From: an uncultured Methanolobus sp.
Lineage (GTDB): Archaea; Halobacteriota; Methanosarcinia; Methanosarcinales; Methanosarcinaceae
Assembly (NCBI RefSeq): GCF_963665675.1
Contig: NZ_OY762426.1
Location: 1,116,001-1,180,000 of the forward strand
DNA: 64,000 bases
Reading direction: 5' to 3'
Positions 18,843 through 28,582 of the stretch are shown here, in pieces. The position numbers and the translations under genes are program-made. Positions within the stretch are counted from its first letter, which is position 1; each line of letters opens with the position of its first letter. Under the pieces are notes generated by a model that saw nothing but the letters and a program-made list of their open reading frames with translations, was not told where the DNA came from and ran no database searches.

Positions 18843-21080
18843 ATGGATGAAGTTCAGATAAAAGTTGAGAAAGCCCATCCTAATGATTTAGGAAGAGGAA
18901 TAATACGTCTGGATCCTACTACACTCCTGAGCCTGCAACTCTCTCCTGGAGATATTGTTGAGATAGAAGGAAAAAGGAAAACAGCCGCCAAGGTATGGAG
19001 AGCTGAAAGACAGGACTGGGGACAGGGAATCGTCAGGATAGACGCTTATATAAGACAGAACACTGGCGTGGGAATCGGAGAAAGGATCACCATCCGAAAA
19101 GCAGAAGCTGTGACTGCCTCCAAAGTCGTCCTGGCACCTCCTGAAAGTGTTGTGATAGAATATGGGGACCATGTTAGTGAGATCATCAAACGGAATATTA
19201 TGAAGCGCCCGCTTGTAGAGGGCGACATCATCCCTATCATAAGTTCAATGACACAGCCTATGTCCACCCAGGTGGGTGGTGGGCAGCCAATTCCACTTAT
19301 AGCCATAGAAGCTGACCCTAAAGAAGAAATTCTCATAATAGGAGAGTTCACGGAAATCGAACTTCGCCAGAAACCAGTTCACGGTTATGACGGTGCTACC
19401 AGAGGAGTGACTTACGAAGACATAGGTGGTCTAGGATCGGAAATCCAGCGTGTCAGGGAAATGATAGAACTTCCACTAAAACACCCTGAACTGTTCCAGA
19501 GACTTAACATCGAGCCCCCGAAGGGAATCATACTCTATGGACCACCCGGAACTGGAAAAACACTCATCGCAAAGGCTGTTGCAAATGAATCCAGAGCTAA
19601 CTTCCTTTACATTGCAGGTCCTGAGATCATGGGCAAATACTACGGAGAGAGCGAGGAACGTATTCGTAAGATATTCGAAGAAGCAGAAGATGAGGCGCCT
19701 TCCATCATATTTATTGATGAGATCGATTCCATAGCACCAAAAAGACAGAATGTCACCGGGGAAGTTGAGCGCAGGGTTGTAGCACAGTTGCTTACGATGA
19801 TGGACGGCCTTGAGGAAAGGGGACAGGTTGTCGTAATAGGTGCTACAAACCGTGTTGATGCAATCGACCCTGCACTCAGAAGACCAGGAAGGTTTGACAG
19901 GGAAATCGAAATCGGTGTCCCAGATACTGATGACCGTCTGGAAATACTGCAAATCCACACACGTGGCGTACCTCTTGCTGAAGATGTTGACGAGGACTTC
20001 CTTGACTATATCGCAAAACATACCCAGGCTTTTGTGGGTGCAGACCTTCTGGCACTTGTTCAGGAAGCTGCAATGCGTTCATTAAGAAGAGCATTGCCGG
20101 ATATCAATCTAGAGGAGGACGATATTCCTGCGGAAATACTGGAAAGCATCACCGTCTGTAAGGATGATTTTGAGAATGCACTGAGAGAAATTGAGCCTTC
20201 TGCAATGAGAGAAGTACTTGTAGAAGTTCCTGATGTCAGATGGAGTGATGTTGGCGGACTGGATAAAGCCAAGCAGGAGATCAAAGAAGCTGTTGAGTGG
20301 CCACTCACAAGACCGGACAGATTTGTTAATATGGGTATCAAACCTCCTAAGGGAATTCTGCTTTTCGGGCCGCCAGGAACAGGAAAAACACTGATAGCCC
20401 AGGCAGTTGCAAATGAATCAAATGCCAATTTCATTAGTGTTAAAGGTCCACAGATGCTGTCCAAATGGGTGGGTGAATCTGAGAAAGCAATCAGGGAAAC
20501 TTTCAAGAAAGCAAGACAGGTAGCTCCATGTATTGTATTCTTTGATGAAATTGATTCCATTGCGCCTATGAGAAGTGCTGCGTCAGAGGATTCAAAGGTT
20601 TCAGAAAGAGTTGTGAACCAACTCCTGACAGAGCTGGATGGTCTTGAACCACTAAAGGAAATAGTAGTGGTTGCCGCAACCAACAGACCGGATATAATCG
20701 ATCCTGCACTTTTAAGGTCAGGAAGGTTTGACAGGATGGTACTTGTGGGACAGTCCACATATTCAGGCAGAAAGCAGATATTCAAGATCCACTCGAAAAA
20801 CATCCCACTCGGGGATGATGTAACTATTGATGACCTTGCGACTATGACCGAAGGATTTGTAGGAGCGGACATAGAAGCAGTATGCAGAGAAGCCGTAATG
20901 CTTTCATTGAGGGAAAATTTTGATGCAGAGCAGGTAGGTATGAAGTACTTCAGGGAAGCTCTCAATAAAGTCAGGCCAACACTATCCGAGAATCTTGTGG
21001 ATTATTACGAGAAAATACAGGCACAGTTTAAGGGTGGCATCAAGAAAGAAGAAGCAAGTTCTTATATAGGATACAGATAA
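18843..21080 (+). CDS. cdc48: CDC48/VCP-like AAA+ ATPase
   Basis: Double-ring unfoldase of 745 residues, homologue of p97/VAT. The N-domain (double-psi barrel, about 1-180) precedes D1 with GPPGTGKT at 233-240 and D2 with GPPGTGKT at 509-516. Each has a Walker B ([22 protein letters not shown]) and arginine-finger region ([19 protein letters not shown]). It extracts and unfolds proteins, probably feeding the 20S proteasome. The C terminus ends in GYR, with a penultimate Tyr as in proteasome-docking HbYX tails although the preceding residue is Gly. A PRC-barrel gene follows 42 bp later. Confidence 0.97.
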   Translation: MDEVQIKVEKAHPNDLGRGIIRLDPTTLLSLQLSPGDIVEIEGKRKTAAKVWRAERQDWGQGIVRIDAYIRQNTGVGIGERITIRKAEAVTASKVVLAPPESVVIEYGDHVSEIIKRNIMKRPLVEGDIIPIISSMTQPMSTQVGGGQPIPLIAIEADPKEEILIIGEFTEIELRQKPVHGYDGATRGVTYEDIGGLGSEIQRVREMIELPLKHPELFQRLNIEPPKGIILYGPPGTGKTLIAKAVANESRANFLYIAGPEIMGKYYGESEERIRKIFEEAEDEAPSIIFIDEIDSIAPKRQNVTGEVERRVVAQLLTMMDGLEERGQVVVIGATNRVDAIDPALRRPGRFDREIEIGVPDTDDRLEILQIHTRGVPLAEDVDEDFLDYIAKHTQAFVGADLLALVQEAAMRSLRRALPDINLEEDDIPAEILESITVCKDDFENALREIEPSAMREVLVEVPDVRWSDVGGLDKAKQEIKEAVEWPLTRPDRFVNMGIKPPKGILLFGPPGTGKTLIAQAVANESNANFISVKGPQMLSKWVGESEKAIRETFKKARQVAPCIVFFDEIDSIAPMRSAASEDSKVSERVVNQLLTELDGLEPLKEIVVVAATNRPDIIDPALLRSGRFDRMVLVGQSTYSGRKQIFKIHSKNIPLGDDVTIDDLATMTEGFVGADIEAVCREAVMLSLRENFDAEQVGMKYFREALNKVRPTLSENLVDYYEKIQAQFKGGIKKEEASSYIGYR

Positions 21081-21122
21081 ATATATGAAAAATTTAAATG
21101 TGATTATTATATCAAGGGGCGA

Positions 21123-21404
21123 ATGAAAATGGCAAATGTCTTTGCAAAGAATCTTTCGAGCAAGCAGGTAATGGCAACCGATGGAACGGAGATCGGCATT
21201 TTATACAATATTGTAATGGACATCAGGACAGGGGACCTCATTGACCTTATAGTTAAACCGGATATGAGTCTTGATACTTCCAAATACAATACGGATGAGC
21301 AGTACATACTGCTGCCTTTCGAGTCTGTCAGAGCTATAAAGGACTATATCGTTGTTGATAAGAATATAGCCCGTGGCTTAACTCCGGAACCTGTAGAAAT
21401 ATAA
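21123..21404 (+). CDS. PRC-barrel domain protein
   Basis: Protein of 93 residues formed by one PRC barrel: MANVFAKNLSSKQVMATDGTEIGILYNIVMDIRTGDLIDLIV, then the LPFESVRAIKDYIVVD strand. Such stand-alone PRC proteins are widespread in Euryarchaeota, with suggested roles in RNA metabolism or cell division; the function here is not known. AGGGGC precedes the ATGs at 21123 and 21129. A terminator hairpin follows. Confidence 0.85.
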   Translation: MKMANVFAKNLSSKQVMATDGTEIGILYNIVMDIRTGDLIDLIVKPDMSLDTSKYNTDEQYILLPFESVRAIKDYIVVDKNIARGLTPEPVEI

Positions 21405-21411
21405 TCACACT

Positions 21412-21447
21412 GGCTGCAGAGATTGCCTTGCAGCCCTGGACTTTTTT
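21412..21447 (+). terminator. Hairpin plus T run after the PRC-barrel gene
   Basis: GGCTGCA (21412-21418) pairs with TGCAGCC (21429-21435); a six-T run follows at 21442-21447. It looks like an intrinsic-type 3' end. Confidence 0.6.
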
Positions 21448-21478
21448 AACTTAAGTTTTCAACTAAACCAACGATTGA

Positions 21479-22165
21479 TTAGATTAATCTGCCTGATTTC
21501 AGATAATCAATTGCTTCTACTGTGCCATCACCATAACTTGCTTCGCTGACATAATCAGCAACGTCTTTCAAGAAATCATCAGCATTGCCTACTGCAATTG
21601 CAAATCCTGCTTCCTGAAGCATTTCCATGTCATTAACAGAATCACCGATGGCCACAAAATCTGATGTGTCAAGACCCATAAGCTCTGCCATTTTCAAAAG
21701 TCCGGTTCCCTTGTTAATCTTTTTACTCTTTATGTGTATAGCAAAATGCGTGTCTATAATCTCTACATCGGGGAAATGTGTGCCCAGTACTTCACGTGCC
21801 TTCTCCACATCAAAATTACTCCTGAGAACTATTTCAGTTCTCCTGTGAACGGAATCCAGTTTTTCCATATCAAACTGAGGAGAAAGGAATTCAAAGGCTT
21901 CCTCACACTCATGGATCACATCGGACACAATTGGCTCATTATCAAATCCATCTATTATGACACCACCGTTCTCAGCTATGATATTGCAGCACACACCCAC
22001 CAGTTTGGCTGTGGCTTTGGCATAACAGAGCACATTCCCTGTAGCAATCACAACGGGAATGTCAAGTGAGCGCAGTTTTGCAGCGGCACTCAGGCTGAGC
22101 TTGCGGTCCCTGTGAGTAATCGTCCCATCGATGTCAATTACAATGGCCCTGAATTTCATAAGCAT
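21479..22165 (-). CDS. HAD-family phosphoglycolate phosphatase (archaeal type)
   Basis: Cof-type HAD hydrolase of 228 residues. Motif I is DIDGTIT, with the nucleophile Asp; motif II is VIATGN; the motif III lysine follows the cap; and motif IV is AIGDSVNDMEML. Length and cap match archaeal phosphoglycolate phosphatases, which clear 2-phosphoglycolate, but HAD substrate assignment from sequence is soft. Confidence 0.88.
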   Translation of the reverse strand: MLMKFRAIVIDIDGTITHRDRKLSLSAAAKLRSLDIPVVIATGNVLCYAKATAKLVGVCCNIIAENGGVIIDGFDNEPIVSDVIHECEEAFEFLSPQFDMEKLDSVHRRTEIVLRSNFDVEKAREVLGTHFPDVEIIDTHFAIHIKSKKINKGTGLLKMAELMGLDTSDFVAIGDSVNDMEMLQEAGFAIAVGNADDFLKDVADYVSEASYGDGTVEAIDYLKSGRLI

Positions 22166-22193
22166 TAGAAGGCAGTGAAAAATAAAAGTGTTT

Positions 22194-23180
22194 TCAGTGA
22201 CGTGATTCCCTGAAAATATTCAAGCAGACTTTCAGGAATAAAAAAGGCCCGGCAGCTACAAGAAAAAGATAGGTAATCGTGAGCAATGCCGTACTTACAG
22301 AAGGGAGAAGACATGCAAAATTGACACTAAAGATCAGTATTATCGAGAGATGAACTGCATCTTTTGCAGAATATGAACCTTCTGGCAAAGGTCCTACAAA
22401 TACAGCGGAAGGCTTCGATTTCGCCAGTATTGCCACAATCACAACATAAGATAGAATGATAGAAACATAAGGAACAATTGTTACAGGAATTCTTTCCGGT
22501 AGTAAGGCGAAGAAGGTCACAATATACAAAATAAGGAGGTAGGCAGTCACAATCAGGAAATATCTCTTTTTGAAATGAAGAGATGTTATATCACTCCCAG
22601 GTGATGCGTTCCTTACTAAAAATATCAGAAGCATAGTACCCAGAACTGAGATGTTTGCTGTAACAATGTTAAAAGAATTACCGTTGGCTATGAAGTTGCT
22701 GAGAAGTATAATGGTCACAACAACCATTGTCAAACTTCCGTGGTTCTTGTGAAGAAATGTCGCATGTTCGGAGAACATTCTTCCGGTAAATACCTGAAAA
22801 ACAAGAACCGGAACTAAGAAAGACATTACAGAATGCCAGAAAAAAACGAGAATAGAATACTCAGCTATCGCAATTCCAAAGAATGTCCCAAGACCCGGAC
22901 CTGCCGAATCCATGTAGCCTGCCCAGAGAACTTTCGTGACCCATGCTTCATAAAGAGCAAAGATCGTCCCTAAAAGATATAATTGCTGAATACTTGTTTT
23001 TCTGTATTCCACTGCAATCCAGAGGAAAAAAAGTACATGGAACAGATAAAGTGGAAATGTAAGGAATATACCCGGGAGACTGAGGAACCACATAGTAGAA
23101 GCTCCTGAAAATACCTCCGCAAAGAACATTGATAGCAGGCCAATCAGGAGAATGGGATAAATCCTTTTCATCAAATACAC
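22194..23180 (-). CDS. Polytopic membrane protein of unknown function
   Basis: Protein of 328 residues with roughly nine hydrophobic helices and very short loops. I recognise no family motif. The mid-section has an acidic/aromatic stretch (YEAWVTKVLWAGYMDSAGPGLG) that may be functionally important. Start could be ATG 23180 or the in-frame Met at codon 4. No obvious operon partner, with radA upstream after a 130-bp gap. Confidence 0.75.
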   Translation of the reverse strand: MYLMKRIYPILLIGLLSMFFAEVFSGASTMWFLSLPGIFLTFPLYLFHVLFFLWIAVEYRKTSIQQLYLLGTIFALYEAWVTKVLWAGYMDSAGPGLGTFFGIAIAEYSILVFFWHSVMSFLVPVLVFQVFTGRMFSEHATFLHKNHGSLTMVVVTIILLSNFIANGNSFNIVTANISVLGTMLLIFLVRNASPGSDITSLHFKKRYFLIVTAYLLILYIVTFFALLPERIPVTIVPYVSIILSYVVIVAILAKSKPSAVFVGPLPEGSYSAKDAVHLSIILIFSVNFACLLPSVSTALLTITYLFLVAAGPFLFLKVCLNIFRESRH

Positions 23181-23312
23181 TATGGTGTCTTAGAATATAA
23201 TAATCCAGACAAAGAATAAAAGTGAAAATAAGAACTAAGAAAAAGATTTACTTTTAAAAAAGGAAGTGAGAGCATTCCCCAAGAAGGAGAAGTAGTTAAC
23301 TGTTTTCCACTA

Positions 23313-24290
23313 TCATGGATCACGCAGACCCGGTGTGGTTACAGAAATAATTGCTTCACCATCAGGAAGGTTTGGAGAGTCTACGAGTTTGACGATTCTC
23401 TTGTCCCCCTTGGATTTGCGCAGGTAAAGCCTGAAAGTTGCCGTGTGACCTACAATGTGACCACCTATCGGCTTGGTAGGATCACCGAAGAATGCATCTG
23501 GTTTTGACATGACCTGATTTGTAACTATTACAGAAGCATTGTAGAGGTCACCACATTTCTGGAGACCATGCAGATGTTTGTTGAGTTTCTGCTGTCTGTC
23601 AGCCAGTGTTCCCCTACCTATGTATTCTGCCCTGAAATGGGCTGTCAGGGAATCCACAATAAAAAGTTTCACAGGCATTTCACTATCCTTTAACTCATTT
23701 GCAAGTTCCATTGCAGAATCTACAAGCAATATCTGGTGATTGGAATTGTATGCACGTGCAACATGTATGTGTTTCAGGAATTCTTCAGGGTCGTATTCCT
23801 GACCATATATTTCAGAAATGCCTTCAACCATCTGCTTTATTCTTTCAGGCCTGAAGGTATTTTCAGTATCGATAATAATTACGGAACCACTAAGCCCACC
23901 CTGTTCCTTTGGTAATTGCACATTTACAGCAAGCTGGTGTGCAACCTGTGTTTTACCGGAACCGAATTCACCATAGAGTTCAGTAATTGCCTGTGTGTCT
24001 ATGCCACCGCCCATCATTTCATCGAACTCAGTACATCCTGTGGTTAGCTTGCCCACAAGCTTCCTGCGTTCCATTACCATATCTCCCGTCTCAAAGCCAC
24101 CGATATCAGCAGACTGACGGGCTGCAAGAATTATCTTTGAGGCAGTTGATTCACCAATTTCAGCTGCCGTTGCAAGTTCGGCTGGGGAGGAGACAGCAAT
24201 TGCCTCTACAGTTGTAAAACCGGCATCTTTTAATTTCTGTGCGGTCGCCGGACCTACATGGTCCAGTTCTTCCAATAACACTTCTGACAT
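23313..24290 (-). CDS. radA: DNA repair and recombination protein RadA
   Basis: Archaeal Rad51/RecA-family recombinase of 325 residues that forms filaments on single-stranded DNA. It has an N-terminal helix-hairpin-helix ([23 protein letters not shown]), a Walker A (GEFGSGKTQ) and a Walker B ([17 protein letters not shown]). The L1/L2 loop regions ([16 protein letters not shown]) are also present, and no intein is inserted. Divergent from coaD. Confidence 0.97.
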   Translation of the reverse strand: MSEVLLEELDHVGPATAQKLKDAGFTTVEAIAVSSPAELATAAEIGESTASKIILAARQSADIGGFETGDMVMERRKLVGKLTTGCTEFDEMMGGGIDTQAITELYGEFGSGKTQVAHQLAVNVQLPKEQGGLSGSVIIIDTENTFRPERIKQMVEGISEIYGQEYDPEEFLKHIHVARAYNSNHQILLVDSAMELANELKDSEMPVKLFIVDSLTAHFRAEYIGRGTLADRQQKLNKHLHGLQKCGDLYNASVIVTNQVMSKPDAFFGDPTKPIGGHIVGHTATFRLYLRKSKGDKRIVKLVDSPNLPDGEAIISVTTPGLRDP

Positions 24291-24450
24291 TTATCTTAAC
24301 TCCTGGGTGCACATGTTTTCTTCTGGTGCACAATTCGATTACTAATTGGTTTTTGAGTATATATAGCTGAAGAGAGCGGAGTGAAAGTATTATTATAGCA
24401 TAGTATGTGCACGACAAAACTTATCATTAAAACCAATCATTAAGGGAGCA

Positions 24451-24921
24451 ATGGTCAGAGTAGTAGTAGGCGGGACATTCGAATGCCTCCATGACGGACA
24501 CCGGAAACTTATACGAAAAGCATTTGAGCTTGCCAAAGGCGGGGAAGTCGATATCGGACTCACATCCGATGAAATGGCAAACAGACGTCTGCGTCATGTT
24601 CCTGACTATACCACCCGTAAAGGAAACCTTCTTGATTACATCAATAAGATTGCAGACGGCCAGAAGTACACAGTACTGAAACTTAATGACCCTTATGGAA
24701 AAACACTGGAAACTGAATATGATTATATTGTAGTTTCTCCGGAAACATATCCTGTTGCACTGAAGATCAACAAACTCAGGAATGAAAATAACATGAAGGA
24801 GATAGAGATTATCAGGGTCGATTTTGTGCTTGCCGAGGATGAAAAACCAATCTCATCAACACGTATTGTCCAAGGTGAAATAGATATCCACGGGCACCTG
24901 AAAACTCATTCAGGAACATAA
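24451..24921 (+). CDS. coaD: Phosphopantetheine adenylyltransferase (archaeal)
   Basis: Nucleotidyltransferase of 156 residues making dephospho-CoA from 4'-phosphopantetheine. It shows GGTFECLHDGHRKLI, where HDGH is the T/HxGH nucleotide site, and ISSTRIV at the C-terminal phosphate-binding site. Archaeal/eukaryotic-type enzymes lack a DPCK domain, as here. Followed 31 bp later by two overlapping genes, which may form one transcript. Confidence 0.94.
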   Translation: MVRVVVGGTFECLHDGHRKLIRKAFELAKGGEVDIGLTSDEMANRRLRHVPDYTTRKGNLLDYINKIADGQKYTVLKLNDPYGKTLETEYDYIVVSPETYPVALKINKLRNENNMKEIEIIRVDFVLAEDEKPISSTRIVQGEIDIHGHLKTHSGT

Positions 24922-24952
24922 TTTTATAAACTATTTTCTACAACTACTGTCC

Positions 24953-25285
24953 ATGGGAAGAGTATTCAACGAAATGGACAATCAGATTTTTAATAAGCTT
25001 GCACCTGAACTTGCCGGAAACACAATGTCAAATGCAGGGCACAACTATCCTTTTATCCTCAGACCCATATCCCACAAAATTGCAGAGGATGCCGCTGATT
25101 TCAGAGCGAGGATAGATAAACTGGAAACTGAAGAAATGGAATATCTTTTCCAGCTTGCCATGGAAGGCAAAGAGGATATCAGGTCTCTTGAAGAAGACGA
25201 TGTTGATACTTTCATTGAGATGGTTGAAGAAAAGCTCTCTGCCGAGAAGATGAAAGAACTCAAAGCAAAGCTTGGAATGGCATAA
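24953..25285 (+). CDS. Conserved hypothetical protein coupled to endonuclease IV
   Basis: Acidic, soluble, mostly helical protein of 110 residues that I do not recognise by family. It ends with a helical tail (SAEKMKELKAKLGMA). Its stop overlaps the ATG of the next gene by one base (TAATG), so it is translationally coupled to the AP endonuclease, suggesting a connected role. Confidence 0.75.
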   Translation: MGRVFNEMDNQIFNKLAPELAGNTMSNAGHNYPFILRPISHKIAEDAADFRARIDKLETEEMEYLFQLAMEGKEDIRSLEEDDVDTFIEMVEEKLSAEKMKELKAKLGMA

Positions 25286-26121
25286 TGAAACCTTCCAGAC
25301 TGCTTTTCGGAACTGCCGGCACGCCTAAAAGTTCCAAAAAGAGAAACAGCATTTCAGGTATTGAAAGAGTGAATGAACTCGGACTTGGCTGCATGGAACT
25401 TGAATTTGTCCGTGGAGTAAAAATGGGTGAAGCTACTGCGGCTGACGTTTGTGAGAAATCACAAAATGAAGATATATCCCTGAGTGTCCACGGTCCTTAC
25501 TACATAAACCTTAACTCACAGGAACCTGAAAAGATAGATGCCAGTATCGAAAGGATCTACAAATCGGCAAGAATCGGCAGTCTTTGCGGTGCAAGGAATA
25601 TTGTGTTCCACCCTGCATATTATCACAAAGAAGATCCTCAAAAAGTCTACGATAAGGTTTCAGGATTGCTGGAAAAACTGGTTTCAAGGCTTAATGACGA
25701 AAGCATAGAAGTGATACTCCGTCCTGAAACTACCGGGAAAGGAACACAGTTTGGCAGTCTTCAGGAAAATGTCAGACTTGGAGCAGAGATTGAAAATGTG
25801 CTTCCATGCATTGATTTTGCACACCTGCATGCAAGGAGCAATGGAGCTGAGAACAGCTATGAAGAATTTTCCGCAACATTGGAGCTTGTTGAAAATGAAC
25901 TTGGCAGGGAAGGTCTGAATGATATGCACATGCATGTTTCAGGTATAGAATACGGTGAAAAAGGCGAGAGGAATCACCTGAATCTCGATGATTCGGACAT
26001 GCAGTATGCAGAACTTATGCATGCTTTGAAGGACTTTAAGGTAAAAGGTTTGCTGATATGCGAAAGTCCTGATAATGAAGGTGATGCACTGTTATTAAAA
26101 AGAACTTATGAGGGTTTGTAG
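25285..26121 (+). CDS. nfo: Endonuclease IV-type AP endonuclease (Nfo)
   Basis: TIM-barrel enzyme of 278 residues that cuts the backbone 5' to abasic sites in base-excision repair. The tri-zinc ligands of EndoIV are recognisable: His69 (SVHGPYY), His109 (VFHPAYY), Glu148 (RPETTGK), Asp177 and His180 (IDFAHLHAR), His217 (HMHVSG) and Glu260 (ICESPDNEGDA). It overlaps the upstream small gene by one base. Convergent with the nickel transporter, with a shared hairpin at its stop. Confidence 0.92.
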   Translation: MKPSRLLFGTAGTPKSSKKRNSISGIERVNELGLGCMELEFVRGVKMGEATAADVCEKSQNEDISLSVHGPYYINLNSQEPEKIDASIERIYKSARIGSLCGARNIVFHPAYYHKEDPQKVYDKVSGLLEKLVSRLNDESIEVILRPETTGKGTQFGSLQENVRLGAEIENVLPCIDFAHLHARSNGAENSYEEFSATLELVENELGREGLNDMHMHVSGIEYGEKGERNHLNLDDSDMQYAELMHALKDFKVKGLLICESPDNEGDALLLKRTYEGL

Positions 26122-26129
26122 ACCCTCAT
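26108..26129. terminator. Perfect 8-bp hairpin with the nfo stop in its loop
   Basis: ATGAGGGT (26108-26115) pairs with ACCCTCAT (26122-26129). The six-base loop TTGTAG ends with the TAG stop. It lies between convergent nfo and nicO and could terminate both. Confidence 0.6.
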
Positions 26130-26135
26130 TACTCA

Positions 26136-26822
26136 TTAAATGTGAAGTGATGGTGCCACATGTTCCAGGAATGGATGAAGCAATGTGAAGACACCGATTA
26201 CCACAATAACAGATCCACTTACAAGAGGAAGCTTGTTTATCTTTGTGCTGCTCACATAGCTCTCAATAAAGCCTTTTCCTTTAACAAATATAACTGACAG
26301 TGAAGTGATAGCTATTGCCAGACCTACACTGAATATCAGCACGTATATCAAACCATTATAAATCTGGTTGTTTGCAATGCTGAACAACAATACTGCAAGT
26401 GCAGCCGGACATGGTATGAGCCCTGTTGAAAGGCCGATTGCAATTACACCTTTTTTTGTATCAATCGCATGTTCGTGAGGATGGAAGTATTTTCGCAGGA
26501 TCCATGCACCTACACCAATTAGAATCACACCTCCCACCACACTCATGATATCATGAGTCGTATCGACATTCAAAGCTTTTACCATATAGATCGATGCAAC
26601 ACCCAATGCCAATACCACTATCACATGCGATACGACAATAGTCATTCCAAGAAGAAGTGCATCTTTAAGCTTTGCGTCCGTGCCCATTACAAAAACTGCC
26701 ATTATAGATTTACCATGGCCCGGCTCGAGTGCATGCAATGCACCAAGCAGGAAAGCTGATGCGATAATAAAAAAGCTAAATTCAGAGAATAGTCCCTCTG
26801 TTGCCATTGATAGTATGTCCAT
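26136..26822 (-). CDS. NicO/RcnA-like nickel/cobalt transporter
   Basis: Membrane protein of 228 residues with about six helices. It contains HALEPGHGKS (His30, His36), the family's metal-binding signature, and a His-rich loop FHPHEH between helices. NicO/RcnA-type proteins move nickel or cobalt, often as efflux pumps; direction is not decidable here. ATG 26822 is preferred over 26840 because GGGG precedes it at proper spacing. A dyad upstream may be a metal-dependent operator. Confidence 0.85.
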   Translation of the reverse strand: MDILSMATEGLFSEFSFFIIASAFLLGALHALEPGHGKSIMAVFVMGTDAKLKDALLLGMTIVVSHVIVVLALGVASIYMVKALNVDTTHDIMSVVGGVILIGVGAWILRKYFHPHEHAIDTKKGVIAIGLSTGLIPCPAALAVLLFSIANNQIYNGLIYVLIFSVGLAIAITSLSVIFVKGKGFIESYVSSTKINKLPLVSGSVIVVIGVFTLLHPFLEHVAPSLHI

Positions 26823-26840
26823 GATTTTTACCCCGTTCAT

Positions 26841-27235
26841 AATTGAATGCCAAATTGCGAATAAAAATTAGTTGTCATTAGTAATACGTATTTACTATAG
26901 ATATATAAATAAGTTATGAACAAGTATGTTAATAAAACATATTTTAGTGTTACTCATTGTTGGAATAATACGCAAGCCTGCAATTAGAAAACAGAAAATG
27001 GAGCAGATTTTAGTGGATATTACATATTGAGTATGAAGAAAATACATACATGTACCAGATAAGCTATATTATCCAATTTGAATTATGCAAACAATGCAAA
27101 TTCAAAGCAAGCATCAAAGAATTCATATTAAAAACATACTTGTTTAATTATATGTAGCAAAAAACGGATATATGATATTCAGAGCGATGTGAAAAAGGGA
27201 AAAGACACAAATTAAAGAGGAGGCCCAGGGACATA
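26841..27235. other. AT-rich intergenic region between nicO and the CDF remnant
   Basis: Apart from the nicO promoter and dyad, no ORF or RNA feature is supported. There are short near-repeats around AAAACATA (26936 and 27131). It may be decayed sequence, as the neighbouring CDF gene is a remnant. Confidence 0.45.
26880..26909 (-). promoter_or_regulatory. Candidate promoter and operator of the nicO gene
   Basis: A TATA-like tract (26900-26909) is followed, toward the gene, by AGTAATACGTATTTACT (26880-26896), an inverted repeat around TACGTA with one extra base. Position between TATA and start suits a repressor site. Which regulator binds is unknown. Confidence 0.35.
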
Positions 27236-27700
27236 TCAAATACCACTATGATATACTTCCCCGGATTCGTCTGAAGGGTCTACATGTATTGTAGTCCCTA
27301 AAAGATAAACGATTTTGTTAAGAAGTTCCCTGCGAACATTATTGGCAATACTATGACCTTCGCTTACCGATAAATCAGAACCTGCAAGATCTTCTACTTT
27401 ACCATAACCATATGTGTATTTCTTTGTAAGCTTACGTTTGATCAGAGAAAAAGCAATCCACAAAGTGATGGCTGTTGCTGCACCGCCAAAATTATGAATG
27501 GTATCTGCAAGAAGGGTAACACTCCCCGATATATAGACTATGAATATCTGGACGGCAGTTAGCACCAAAGCTACAAACGACTATTTTACAGCCCAGATTC
27601 CTTTTGAAGTGCTTACAATAGACAGGTCTACGGCTCCATGGGTGTGGCTATGATGATGTTTGTGGTCAGAATGTTTATGCCAGGTCTGATTTCCCCCATC
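27236..27700 (-). pseudogene. CDF cation-efflux transporter remnant: in-frame TAG and internal deletion
   Basis: One minus-strand frame reads a His-rich CDF N terminus (HKHSDHKHHHSHTHGAVDL...GIWAVK), then TAG at 27583-27581. It resumes in the same frame with SFVALVLTAVQIFIVYISGSVTLLADTIHNFGG...YTYGYGKVEDLAG. Where CDF proteins have four more helices and a cytoplasmic domain, the sequence jumps straight to a typical C-terminal end (SVSEGHSIANNVRRELL...TIHVDPSDESGEVYH), losing roughly 170 residues without a frame change. The TAG replaces a Trp codon expected from relatives (KWSF). Most likely a pseudogene; pyrrolysine at the TAG is possible but the deletion removes most of the channel. Confidence 0.85.
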
Positions 27701-28169
27701 CTGTAAAACCGAATGAATGGTAATATATATTAGTATTATTGACATATAGATTAGTACTGAGTAGAGAGTTATTTTACAAGATAGTCCCCCATTTCCAGTC
27801 CACAATTCTATAAAATGACCTGGTTGTCAGCAACCATTTTCTCAAGATCTAGTTACGCGCAGAGTTTCAGGTTGCCGCACCCGGCAAGCAATTGTAAGAC
27901 ACATGCTACTGCCCATGTTTTTATGAATGATACGACAACATAGCACATCAGACATACCTGTCTCTTGAAAAATGATGGATAATTACTTATTAATATTTTA
28001 CTTTAAAAAATTAATAATATTAGCTTAAACTCTGATACAATATACAAAAAATGGAAAGGTATATTATCCCTCCAAATAACACAAGCAATCATAAAAGAAT
28101 AGTGAAAGTAATCCTTTTATATCGAAAATGGAGATTGCACCATACTTACAGAGTAAGGAGGCATGAAAT
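27701..28169. other. Non-coding stretch upstream of the CDF remnant and the 64-aa gene
   Basis: An open frame continues upstream of the CDF remnant to 27805 but has no coding character. The rest is AT-rich. A strong Shine-Dalgarno (AAGGAGG, 28156-28162) belongs to the small gene at 28170. Nothing else seen. Confidence 0.45.
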
Positions 28170-28364
28170 ATGTTATGGAGTTATTCAAAGATTGACGAAG
28201 CAAAGGTAAAGACCATCGAAGAACTTGAAAAGAAGCTGGGTGTAACCATTCTTGCATTCTCAGGAGAGGACATTAAGAATGCAGAACTCACAGCTGCAGA
28301 CCTTAAAGAGATCGAGAAGGTTGAAAGCGAACTTGGTCTCTCACTTGTAGCGGTCAGGACATAA
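28170..28364 (+). CDS. Small conserved-looking protein, unknown function
   Basis: Soluble protein of 64 residues with a strong ribosome-binding site (AAGGAGG, seven bases before ATG). It is strongly charged and mostly helical, with the pattern TIEELEKKLGVTILAFSG repeated weakly as DLKEIEKVESELGLSLVAV, suggesting two beta-alpha hairpins. I do not recognise the family. A GGGTAT/ATACCC hairpin follows, consistent with a single-gene transcript. Confidence 0.8.
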   Translation: MLWSYSKIDEAKVKTIEELEKKLGVTILAFSGEDIKNAELTAADLKEIEKVESELGLSLVAVRT

Positions 28365-28393
28365 GCACAGAAATCATTAAAATTTATTTTATC

Positions 28394-28409
28394 GGGTATA
28401 AAAATACCC
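28394..28409 (+). terminator. Hairpin after the 64-residue gene
   Basis: GGGTAT (28394-28399) pairs with ATACCC (28404-28409) across AAAA, about 30 bases beyond the stop. Probable 3' end. Confidence 0.4.
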
Positions 28410-28478
28410 TATGTTTGTATTCCCCGGTGTTCAGTCATTTCTTTGAACACTACTTTTTTAAATTTTTTACTTTATGTA

Positions 28479-28580
28479 ACATATACTTGCATATATTTTT
28501 GTTTTTCAATAACAATAAGTACCATAAGTAAAGCAAGTGAAAAGAAGAATACATATACTTGTTTTTCTATTTACCAAGTA
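28479..28580 (+). promoter_or_regulatory. Direct and inverted repeats before the ArsR-like gene
   Basis: The 11-mer ACATATACTTG occurs at 28479-28489 and again at 28551-28561, 72 bp apart. The second copy's TACTTG (28556-28561) forms an inverted pair with CAAGTA (28575-28580), ending two bases before the ATG at 28583. Candidate autoregulatory operators; not proven. Confidence 0.35.
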
Positions 28581-28582
28581 AT

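Noticed and set aside
18843..24290. Inteins in cdc48 or radA
   Set aside because: Both proteins have normal length, and their Walker regions are uninterrupted.
27806..28160. Riboswitch or cobalamin box upstream of metal genes
   Set aside because: No B12-box-like conserved strings or multistem fold visible.
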